Shown: piece by piece, positions 1 through 6,081 of the stretch
How the letters are laid out: every line of letters begins with the position of its first letter
Position numbering within the stretch: the stretch's first letter is position 1
Assembly (NCBI GenBank): GCA_903856995.1
Contig: CAIODK010000327.1
Span: forward strand, 1-9,102
Source of the DNA: an uncultured Burkholderiales bacterium
GTDB taxonomy: Bacteria; Pseudomonadota; Gammaproteobacteria; Burkholderiales; Burkholderiaceae_C
Direction: 5' to 3'
Length of the DNA: 9,102 nt
Translations under genes and position numbers: made by a program
The notes under the pieces: model-generated
Told to the model about the DNA's origin: nothing
Databases searched by the model: none
The model's input: only the letters and a program-made list of their open reading frames with translations

Positions 1-1
1 G

Positions 2-466
2 CGTGTGAGCGAGTTGGTCGATCTCAAAACTTTGCATGTGAGCTTGAATGACGGGGTGCTTCGCATCATGGGAAAAGGTAGCAAAGAACGCTTGGTGCCT
101 TTTGGCGAAGTGGCCCGCGACTGGCTACAGCGTTATTTGAGTGAGGTGCGTCCTGTGCTGTTGGCGGGGCATCTCACCGAAGCCTTGTTCGTGACCGTGC
201 GTGGCAAGAATGCGGGCGAGTCGATGACGCGAGCTATGTTTTGGCAACTCATCAAGCGCTATGCTTTACAGGCCCAGATCCATGTGCCGATCTCGCCGCA
301 CACCTTGCGTCATGCATTTGCAACGCATTTGCTCAACCACGGCGCAGACTTGCGTGCCGTACAAATGTTGTTGGGCCATTCTGATATTTCCACCACCACC
401 ATTTACACGCATATTGCGCGTGAGCGATTGAAGAGTTTGCATGGCCAGCATCACCCACGGGGATGA
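2..466 (+). CDS. xerD: Tyrosine recombinase XerD, 3' part (5' end outside window)
   Basis: Site-specific tyrosine recombinase that acts with XerC and FtsK at the dif site to resolve chromosome dimers before division. Only the C-terminal catalytic domain is present: the reading frame is open from base 2, and the GTG at 5 is an internal valine in the conserved RVSEL motif, not a start. Counting the first visible Arg as 1, all six catalytic residues of the family are seen: Arg1, Lys25 (GKGSKER), His100 and Arg103 (SPHTLRH), His126 (LLGHSD) and the nucleophile Tyr135 (IYTH). The C-terminal ending QHHPRG resembles the XerD ending QHHPRA and favours XerD over XerC or a phage integrase. It stops with TGA and converges on the DUF455 gene 5 bases away. 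No sign of decay in the visible part. Confidence 0.93.
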   Translation, partial: RVSELVDLKTLHVSLNDGVLRIMGKGSKERLVPFGEVARDWLQRYLSEVRPVLLAGHLTEALFVTVRGKNAGESMTRAMFWQLIKRYALQAQIHVPISPHTLRHAFATHLLNHGADLRAVQMLLGHSDISTTTIYTHIARERLKSLHGQHHPRG

Positions 467-471
467 TGTGT

Positions 472-1275
472 TCAAGCGCCCAGCAAGTAGTTCAGCTCGG
501 TGTCTGTAAAGCCTGCACGTTTGCGGGCTTCGGTGTTGAAAGGGGGGCGCAGTTTGGGCGCTTCATAGCGTTTTGCCAATTCGGCATAGTGCGACAGCGG
601 GTCTAAGCCCCTTTGTTCACAGAGCCAGCGGTACCAATGGTTGCCGATCGCCACGTGCCCCACCTCTTCATGCAAGATGATGTCCAAAATTTCAACAGCA
701 CGCAGCGCGCCAGGGCTAGCCGCTTTGCGCAGCTTGGCTTGGATCAACGGCGTGGCATCGAGTCCACGTGCTTCAAGTGTGCGGGGTACCAAGGCCATGC
801 GTGCCAGCACATCGTCCGAGGTTTTTTGGCACATATGCCACATGCCGTCGTGTGCATCCAAGTCGCCATACGTGACACCCAAACTATTTAAGTGGGCATG
901 CAGGAGCTCGAAGTGTTGTGACTCTTCAAACGCCACGCGGAGCCAGTCGGTGTAATAGTCCTCAGGCATATGGGGGAATCGCCAGACGGCATCCAGCGCC
1001 AAGTTGATGGCATTGAACTCGATGTGACACACCGCGTGCAACAACGCAGCCAAGCCCTCCGGGGTATAGGGCGTCCGTGTGGGGACGAGCTGGGGAGGGA
1101 TCAGCGTTGGACGCAACGGTCGGCCGGGCAATGCCAAGTGGGCCTCCGGTGAGAGTTGTTCGCTAGGCGTGAGTGTTAAATTCTTGTGCCTCGCCCACAG
1201 CGACTGAACCGCTTGAACTTTTTCATCGGGTTCGCATAGACACAGGGCAGTTAGGGCTAAATGGCGCAGACTCAT
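472..1275 (-). CDS. Ferritin-like domain protein, DUF455 family
   Basis: 267-residue protein of the DUF455 group in the ferritin-like superfamily; its biochemical role is not established. Candidate di-iron ligands follow the four-helix order E...ExxH...E...ExxH: Glu86 (HIEFNAI), Glu118 and His121 (EESQHF), probably Glu168 (EARGLD), and Glu204 and His207 (HEEVGHV). The ligand assignment is inferred from superfamily spacing. There is no signal peptide or membrane segment, so it should be cytoplasmic. The N-terminus (LRHLAL...EPDEKV) looks like a normal family start, which supports the ATG at 1275. An AAGG sits directly against the ATG, too close for a standard ribosome site, and a TACAAT lies 7 bases upstream of the ATG. 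The gene stands alone, divergent from hslO and convergent with xerD. Family assignment is confident; a role in oxidation chemistry, possibly RNA or metabolite hydroxylation, is only a guess from the fold. Confidence 0.88.
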   Translation of the reverse strand: MSLRHLALTALCLCEPDEKVQAVQSLWARHKNLTLTPSEQLSPEAHLALPGRPLRPTLIPPQLVPTRTPYTPEGLAALLHAVCHIEFNAINLALDAVWRFPHMPEDYYTDWLRVAFEESQHFELLHAHLNSLGVTYGDLDAHDGMWHMCQKTSDDVLARMALVPRTLEARGLDATPLIQAKLRKAASPGALRAVEILDIILHEEVGHVAIGNHWYRWLCEQRGLDPLSHYAELAKRYEAPKLRPPFNTEARKRAGFTDTELNYLLGA

Positions 1276-1278
1276 CCT

Positions 1279-1288
1279 TACAATTGTA
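1279..1288 (-). promoter_or_regulatory. Perfect 10-bp palindrome holding a candidate -10 for the DUF455 gene
   Basis: TACAATTGTA reads identically on both strands. On the minus strand TACAAT (1288-1283) matches the sigma-70 -10 consensus at five of six bases and lies 7 bases before the DUF455 ATG, which would put transcription start at or next to the start codon. No good -35 is visible at 16-18 bases. It could instead be a small operator or chance. Confidence 0.3.
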
Positions 1289-1381
1289 GAAAGCCCTAGA
1301 AAATGCAGTGTGTCGCCATAGCGCAGCGCACGTTGTGGTTAACAAAAACCGTTCCAAAGCGGGTTTAAAGAAAATAGTTTG

Positions 1382-2356
1382 ATGTCTCAGCTCCATAAAT
1401 TTTTGTTCGATGGTTTGCCTGTGCGTGGCATGTTGGTGCAGCTCACTGACGTGTGGCAGGAGGTGCTGCAACGTCGCGCCGACAACTTAGAGACCGGTGC
1501 TTATCCAGAGCCTGTGCGTCACTTGTTGGGTGAGATGACGGCAGCGGCGGTGTTGATGCAATCGAACATCAAATTCAACGGTGCTTTGGTGATGCAGATA
1601 TTTGGCGACGGCCCATTGAAACTGGCGGTGGTGGAAGTGAATCCAGATTTGAGCCTACGTGCCACAGCCAAAGTCGTGGGTACCTTGCGTGATAACAGTA
1701 GCTTGCCCGAGATGGTGAACGTCAACAACGAAGGCCGTTGCGCCATCACGCTAGATCCGTTGAGCAAATTACCGGGGCAACAGCCGTATCAAGGTGTGGT
1801 TCCTTTGTTTGATGATCAACGCAACAAGCTCGATAAATTCAGCGATGTGTTGCAACACTACATGCTGCAAAGCGAGCAACTCGACACCACCTTGGTCTTG
1901 GCTGCCAATGACACCACGGCAGCAGGGTTGTTGATCCAACGCCTTCCACTCAAGGGAGAAGGTAATTTGGCGGCCAAAGCTAGCATGGAAGACGAAGACG
2001 AAATTGGCCGCAACGAAGACTACAACCGCATCTCGATTTTGGCCGCTAGCTTGAAGCCTGGAGAGCTGCTGGGGCTCGATGCTGAAACTATTTTGCGTCG
2101 CCTGTTCTGGGAAGAGACCTTGGTGCGGTTTGAGCCCCTGACGCCCAAATTTGCCTGCTCCTGTAGCAACGAACGCGTCAGCAACATGATTCGGAGCTTG
2201 GGCTCTGACGAGGTCGAGAGCATCTTGGCCGAGCGAGGCAATGTGGAAGTGGGTTGTGACTTCTGTGGGCGGCAATACCGGTATGACGCCGTGGATGCTG
2301 CTCAGATCTTCACTGGTGTGCCGACCGCGGGGTCAGGCACGTCGTCGCTGCAGTAA
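1382..2356 (+). CDS. hslO: Redox-regulated chaperone Hsp33
   Basis: Cytoplasmic holdase that is inactive when its zinc centre is reduced and, after oxidative unfolding, binds aggregating proteins until DnaK can take over. The 324-residue protein begins MSQLHKFLFDGLPVRGM, a typical Hsp33 N-terminus. It carries the redox-switch cysteines Cys259 and Cys261 (CSC) and Cys292 and Cys295 (CDFC). The 30-residue gap between the pairs equals that of E. coli Hsp33 (232/234 and 265/268). It is about 30 residues longer than the E. coli protein, partly through an acidic insertion (EDEDE) in the middle and partly through a Gly/Ser/Thr-rich tail. ATG 1382 is preferred over the in-frame TTG at 1379 because it fits the family N-terminus; the upstream ribosome site is a weak A-rich stretch. 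It is transcribed alone, and I could not identify a convincing sigma-32 promoter in the 106-base spacer. Confidence 0.96.
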   Translation: MSQLHKFLFDGLPVRGMLVQLTDVWQEVLQRRADNLETGAYPEPVRHLLGEMTAAAVLMQSNIKFNGALVMQIFGDGPLKLAVVEVNPDLSLRATAKVVGTLRDNSSLPEMVNVNNEGRCAITLDPLSKLPGQQPYQGVVPLFDDQRNKLDKFSDVLQHYMLQSEQLDTTLVLAANDTTAAGLLIQRLPLKGEGNLAAKASMEDEDEIGRNEDYNRISILAASLKPGELLGLDAETILRRLFWEETLVRFEPLTPKFACSCSNERVSNMIRSLGSDEVESILAERGNVEVGCDFCGRQYRYDAVDAAQIFTGVPTAGSGTSSLQ

Positions 2357-2362
2357 CGCCCG

Positions 2363-2998
2363 TCAGGGTTGGAGCAGGCTTGTGAAGAGGCGATGCTCGC
2401 ATTCGCCATCGCCGCAAGTTTCACAAGGACCGCTCCAGCGAGCCGGTGACTCTTGCCGCTCAAGCTGCTTGGCCCATTGCGGCGCTTCCCTGCCAATGCA
2501 AAACAAAGCATTCTCTAGTCGCTGCGTCCCGTTACCGTAAACCACTTGGTAAGGCAGATCTGCTTGGGCTAACAAGCCCCTGATCTTTTGGTCAACAGGT
2601 TCACGCACGTGGGCGCCGACGCGCTGTAACCCATCGCTGACCCATTCGATGTCCATTCCCATGAGCAAGGTGACGTCAAACAAAGCTTGATGGGCGAGTG
2701 CGAAGGCGTCGAGACTGTGGTCGTTGAACACCATTTGGCTGTAGACCGCTGTCATGAGCGGCGTGGTGTCTGCAATCAATACAGAATCTGCAGGGGCGGC
2801 CAAGACGCGATCCATTTGTGTGTGCGCGATCAGACGTTGCTCTTCTTGTCGTGGTGTTCTTTGTTCGTCGTCGCACCATTCACGTAAATACTCATCCACA
2901 CGGTGCACCTTGAGGCCACATCCACTCAGGTGCATGGCTAAGGCGACGGCGAGATGCGATTTGCCGGTGCTCTCGGCTCCGAGTAAGGCTATTTTCAT
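2363..2998 (-). CDS. NadR-type ribosylnicotinamide kinase (P-loop ATPase), stand-alone
   Basis: Predicted to phosphorylate nicotinamide riboside to NMN with ATP in NAD salvage. The 211 residues match the C-terminal kinase domain of NadR: Walker A GAESTGKS (residues 7-14), DEYLREW (35-41) as in the NadR EYGRDY region, Walker B-like IADTTPLMT (75-83), and WVSDGLQRVG (119-128) matching the NadR WVADGLRSLG region. The helix-turn-helix and NMN adenylyltransferase domains of enteric NadR are absent, so it is neither a repressor nor an adenylyltransferase. After the kinase comes a tail with Cys192, Cys195, Cys200 and His202 and the ending HRLFTSLL, which could bind metal. The start is ATG 2998, in a 4-base ATGA overlap with the pnuC stop, with GAAGG 10 bases upstream; the in-frame extension to 3139 lies inside pnuC and is discounted. 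The adjacent pnuC strongly supports the role. A generic NTPase of unknown substrate is the alternative. Confidence 0.85.
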   Translation of the reverse strand: MKIALLGAESTGKSHLAVALAMHLSGCGLKVHRVDEYLREWCDDEQRTPRQEEQRLIAHTQMDRVLAAPADSVLIADTTPLMTAVYSQMVFNDHSLDAFALAHQALFDVTLLMGMDIEWVSDGLQRVGAHVREPVDQKIRGLLAQADLPYQVVYGNGTQRLENALFCIGREAPQWAKQLERQESPARWSGPCETCGDGECEHRLFTSLLQP

Positions 2999-3606
2999 AC
3001 GTCGCTCGCCTTCATGCGTGCTGACCAGCTGCGCCAACCGATCACGCTCAGGGCGATGAAGACGACGTAGAGCAGGGACGTGAGCCACAAGGCTTTCCAA
3101 GCGAACAACCCAGCTGCCACGACGTTGACGATGAACCATGCGGCCCAGTTCTCTAGACGCTTGCGAGCCAGCAAATATTGGCCAATCAAGCTAATGGCGG
3201 TTGGGAAGGCGTCCCACCAAGGGACATCGGTGTCGGTGAAGTTTTTTAGCGTCAGGCCGGTGGCAAGCCATAAGACTGCGCCGGAGCAAACGAAGTGCCA
3301 CCTCTGTCGTGGGTTCAAACAAGTGACGGTTAACGGCTCACCTGCTAAACCACGCAGCCAGACCGACCAGCCCCACACAGCAAGAACAGCAAAAGCCACT
3401 TGCAACAGGGCGTCGCCGTAGAGTCGCTGGCTCCAAAACAAGAACAAATAGAGAAGGGAGCTGAGGGCCGCCAAGGGCCAGCCCCAGTGTTGCTCTGCGA
3501 TGGTGCACACCACCATGGCGAGTGACAGTGACACCGCGATTAGTTCAAGCCAAGAAGTGTCCAGACCCCAGAGGGTGAAAGCCGTCGAAAAAAGGAATTC
3601 GGTCAC
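2995..3606 (-). CDS. pnuC: PnuC-family nicotinamide riboside transporter
   Basis: Inner-membrane facilitator of the PnuC family, which takes up nicotinamide riboside; inward flux is held by phosphorylation inside the cell. The 203-residue protein is hydrophobic throughout, with about seven predicted membrane segments near residues 17-36, 43-60, 63-84, 104-121, 134-147, 153-170 and 173-193. Family-like sequence includes RLYGDALLQ (61-69), WDAFPTAISL (131-140), ARKRLENWAAW (147-157) and LWLTSLLYVVF (173-183). The start is GTG at 3606, overlapping the ftsB stop as GTGA, with no clear ribosome site, so its translation probably depends on ftsB. Its stop overlaps the start of the kinase gene as ATGA. 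The paired kinase makes nicotinamide riboside the likeliest substrate over thiamine or riboflavin, which relatives PnuT and PnuX carry. I see no riboswitch between ftsB and pnuC; there is no room for one. Confidence 0.9.
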   Translation of the reverse strand: MTEFLFSTAFTLWGLDTSWLELIAVSLSLAMVVCTIAEQHWGWPLAALSSLLYLFLFWSQRLYGDALLQVAFAVLAVWGWSVWLRGLAGEPLTVTCLNPRQRWHFVCSGAVLWLATGLTLKNFTDTDVPWWDAFPTAISLIGQYLLARKRLENWAAWFIVNVVAAGLFAWKALWLTSLLYVVFIALSVIGWRSWSARMKASDV

Positions 3607-3875
3607 TTCGCGATCTGCACGAAGACTTCGTTCGGTTTGACCATGCCAATTTCAGAGCGCGCACGCTCTTCGACCATCTCCAGACCATCTTTGAGGTCAT
3701 GGAGCTCTGCGCTGAGGCGGTCGTTGGCCAATTGCGAAGCGACATTTTGTTGTTTTTGTTCATTCAGCACTTGGCGCAAACGGATCACGTCTGGCAAGCT
3801 GCCGCGACCAAACCACAGCTGGCCCTGCAGCACAAGCAGCAGGGCAATCAGCACGAGGTGGAGTGGACGCAGCAT
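3603..3875 (-). CDS. ftsB: Cell division protein FtsB
   Basis: Small bitopic divisome protein that forms the FtsQ-FtsL-FtsB complex and helps activate septal peptidoglycan synthesis. 90 residues: a short cytoplasmic start, one membrane helix (about 4-20), the LWFG motif (20-23), a periplasmic coiled coil rich in Q, N, L and E (about 30-62), and the conserved EERARSEIGMVKPNE region (69-83) as in E. coli FtsB (EERARNELSM). ATG 3875 is chosen; a GTG one codon upstream (3878) is equally possible. No Shine-Dalgarno is visible, and the gene begins 9 bases after the eno stop, so coupling to eno translation is likely. The eno-ftsB neighbourhood is also found in gammaproteobacteria such as E. coli, which supports the identity. 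Its TGA overlaps the pnuC GTG. Confidence 0.93.
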   Translation of the reverse strand: MLRPLHLVLIALLLVLQGQLWFGRGSLPDVIRLRQVLNEQKQQNVASQLANDRLSAELHDLKDGLEMVEERARSEIGMVKPNEVFVQIAK

Positions 3876-3884
3876 CACGAGCGA

Positions 3885-5168
3885 TTAGCGCAGGTTGTAG
3901 AAGGCTGAGCGGCCTGGGTACACGGCCACGTCGCCCAAGTCTTCTTCAATGCGCAAGAGCTGGTTGTATTTGGCCATGCGGTCAGAACGGCTCATCGAAC
4001 CGGTTTTGATTTGCCCAGCGTTCAAACCAACGGCGATGTCAGCGATGGTCGAATCTTCGGTCTCGCCAGAGCGGTGGCTGATCACGGCGGTGTAACCCGC
4101 GCGTTTGGCCATCTCGATGGCTTCGAAGGTTTCGGTCAACGTGCCGATTTGGTTGATCTTTATCAGGATCGAGTTGGCAATACCTTTGTCAATGCCTTCT
4201 TTGAAGATCTTGGTGTTGGTCACAAACAAGTCGTCACCCACGATTTGAACTGTCTTGGCCAAGCGGTCGGTCAAAACCTTCCAGCCGTCCCAGTCGTTTT
4301 CAGCCATGCCGTCTTCGATGCTGATGATGGGGTACTTGTCGCACCAAGTGGCCAGCATGTCTGTCCATTGCTGGGCTGTTAGTTGGAGGCCTTCACCAGC
4401 CAAGTGGTATTTGCCGTCTTTGTAGAACTCGCTGGCTGCACAGTCCAAGCCGATGGCGATCTGTTCGCCTGCGGTGTAGCCGGCAGCGGCTACAGCGTCC
4501 AAGATCATTTGGATCGCAGCTTCGTGGCTGGCCACGTTAGGGGCAAAGCCACCTTCGTCGCCCACAGCAATGCTCATGCCTTTGTCGTGAATGATTTTCT
4601 TCAGGGCATGGAACACTTCTGCACCCCAGCGCACGGCTTCACGAAAAGTGGGTGCGCCGATTGGGATGATCATGAACTCTTGCAAGTCCAAGTTGTTGTT
4701 GGCGTGTGCGCCGCCGTTGATGACGTTCATCATGGGCACAGGCAATTGGTTGGCATTCATGCCACCGAAGTACCGGTACAAAGGCAGACCAGACTCTTCG
4801 GCCGCAGCGCGAGCCACAGCCATCGACACGGCCAAGATGGCGTTGGCGCCTAAGCGGCCTTTGTTGTCTGTGCCGTCGAGGTCGATCAGGGTCTTGTCGA
4901 GGAAGGCTTGCTCAGAGGCATCCAAGCCCAACACAGCTTCAGAGATTTCGGTATTGATGTGTTCAACGGCCTTCAGTACACCTTTGCCGAGGTAACGGCT
5001 TTTGTCGCCGTCGCGCAATTCGATGGCTTCGCGGCTGCCAGTGGATGCGCCAGACGGGACAGCGGCACGACCCATGGTGCCGGATTCCAGCAACACATCA
5101 CATTCCACAGTGGGGTTGCCACGGCTATCCAAAATTTCACGGGCGACGATATCTACGATTGCACTCAT
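3885..5168 (-). CDS. eno: Enolase (phosphopyruvate hydratase)
   Basis: Interconverts 2-phosphoglycerate and phosphoenolpyruvate in glycolysis and gluconeogenesis; cytoplasmic, Mg-dependent, and in many proteobacteria also bound to RNase E. The 427 residues are full family length. Visible active-site residues are His155 (NGGAHANN), Glu164, Glu205 (GDEGGFAP), metal ligands Asp242, Glu285 (SIEDG) and Asp312 (GDDLFVTN), catalytic Lys337 in the signature ILIKINQIGTLTET, His365 (SHRSGETED) and Lys388. The ATG at 5168 gives the normal N-terminus (IVDIVAREILDSRGNPT) and has GAGAG with a 7-base spacer. It follows kdsA after 35 bases and is followed closely by ftsB. Its product is a KdsA substrate, so the adjacency is metabolically sensible. 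Nothing unusual. Confidence 0.98.
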   Translation of the reverse strand: MSAIVDIVAREILDSRGNPTVECDVLLESGTMGRAAVPSGASTGSREAIELRDGDKSRYLGKGVLKAVEHINTEISEAVLGLDASEQAFLDKTLIDLDGTDNKGRLGANAILAVSMAVARAAAEESGLPLYRYFGGMNANQLPVPMMNVINGGAHANNNLDLQEFMIIPIGAPTFREAVRWGAEVFHALKKIIHDKGMSIAVGDEGGFAPNVASHEAAIQMILDAVAAAGYTAGEQIAIGLDCAASEFYKDGKYHLAGEGLQLTAQQWTDMLATWCDKYPIISIEDGMAENDWDGWKVLTDRLAKTVQIVGDDLFVTNTKIFKEGIDKGIANSILIKINQIGTLTETFEAIEMAKRAGYTAVISHRSGETEDSTIADIAVGLNAGQIKTGSMSRSDRMAKYNQLLRIEEDLGDVAVYPGRSAFYNLR

Positions 5169-5203
5169 TTTCAGACTCTCTCAATTGAAAAATAAAAGGG
5201 TTG

Positions 5204-6058
5204 TTAAGCGAAGTTGTCTTCTAAGAACGGATTCTTTTTGGTCACGGCATCGAGCTGGACCAAGGTCTCGAGCAAGGCTTTCATTTTGCCTAAAGGAACG
5301 GCGTTGGGGCCGTCGGACCAAGCTTCTGCAGGGCAAGGATGGGTTTCCATGAACAGCCCCGCCACGCCTGCAGCAACGCCTGCGCGGGCCAACACGGGCA
5401 CCATCTCTCGAGCGCCACCGCTGCTGGTGCCTTGGCCGCCGGGTTTTTGCACCGAGTGGGTTACATCGAACACGACGGGGGCGCCGGTCTTGCGCATCTC
5501 GGCCAAGCTGGTCATGTCCGCCACCAAATTGTTGTAGCCAAAGCTCACGCCGCGTTCGCAGGCCAAGAAGTTGTCTTCGGGCAGGCCTGCTTCGCGCGCT
5601 GCGGCGCGGGCCTTGTCGATGACATTTTTCATGTCCCAAGGGGCCAAGAATTGACCTTTCTTGATGTTCACAGGCTTGCCAGATTGGGCCACTGCACGGA
5701 TGAAGTCGGTCTGCCGGCATAAAAATGCAGGGGTTTGCAAAACATCGACCACGCTGGCTACGGTTTTGACATGCGATGCGTCGTGCACGTCGGTCAAGAT
5801 CGGAACTTGGATTTGGCGACGCACTTCGTCGAGGATCTTTAAACCCGCATCGATGCCCACGCCACGCTTGGTCTCACCGGAGGATCGGTTGGCCTTGTCA
5901 AAGGATCCTTTGTAGATCAAGGGGATGCCCAAGGTTGTACAAATCTCTTTGAGTTGCCCAGCTACGTCGATCGACATCTCCAAGCCTTCGATGGAGCAGG
6001 TGCCCGCAATCAAAAAGAAGGGCTGATGGAGACCGACGTCAAATCCGCATAATTTCAT
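5204..6058 (-). CDS. kdsA: 3-deoxy-8-phosphooctulonate synthase (Kdo-8-P synthase), metal-dependent type
   Basis: Condenses phosphoenolpyruvate with arabinose-5-phosphate to Kdo-8-phosphate for the lipopolysaccharide inner core; cytoplasmic. 284 residues, full length. Family motifs include IAGTCSIEG (17-25), KGSFDKANRSS (50-60), LTDVHD (88-93), LCRQTDFI (113-120), VNIKKGQFLAP (130-140) and SDGPNAVPLGK (248-258). Cys21 stands where the metal-independent E. coli enzyme has Asn. With His201 (VTHSVQ), Glu238 (METHP) and Asp249 (SDGPN) it completes the metal set known from the Aquifex enzyme, so this one should need a divalent metal. The ATG at 6058 has a weak GGGA with 6-base spacing. It lies 23 bases after pyrG, in the same direction, and 35 bases before eno. 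PyrG product CTP is used by KdsB in the same pathway. Confidence 0.97.
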   Translation of the reverse strand: MKLCGFDVGLHQPFFLIAGTCSIEGLEMSIDVAGQLKEICTTLGIPLIYKGSFDKANRSSGETKRGVGIDAGLKILDEVRRQIQVPILTDVHDASHVKTVASVVDVLQTPAFLCRQTDFIRAVAQSGKPVNIKKGQFLAPWDMKNVIDKARAAAREAGLPEDNFLACERGVSFGYNNLVADMTSLAEMRKTGAPVVFDVTHSVQKPGGQGTSSGGAREMVPVLARAGVAAGVAGLFMETHPCPAEAWSDGPNAVPLGKMKALLETLVQLDAVTKKNPFLEDNFA

Positions 6059-6081
6059 GGCGTGTCCCGTTGGTTGCTGGC

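Noticed and set aside
2..466. Tyrosine recombinase as a sign of an integrated mobile element
   Set aside because: The sequence resembles chromosomal XerD closely, including the C-terminal ending, and there are no other mobile-element genes, att repeats or composition shifts.
1291..1381. A heat-shock (sigma-32) promoter for hslO
   Set aside because: I looked for CTTGAAA and CCCCAT-like boxes in the spacer and saw no pair with acceptable spacing.
1769..2275. Minus-strand open frame of 168 codons inside hslO
   Set aside because: Antisense to the Hsp33 coding region, with no ribosome site or family resemblance; a shadow frame.
2999..3139. Upstream in-frame extension of the NadR-type kinase
   Set aside because: The extra 47 residues are encoded entirely inside pnuC, are Arg-rich without homology, and would place residues ahead of the P-loop strand MKIALLGAESTGKS, which normally begins the domain. 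The ATGA overlap start is better.
4011..4853. Two consecutive plus-strand open frames antisense to eno
   Set aside because: Both mirror the conserved enolase frame and have no independent protein features.
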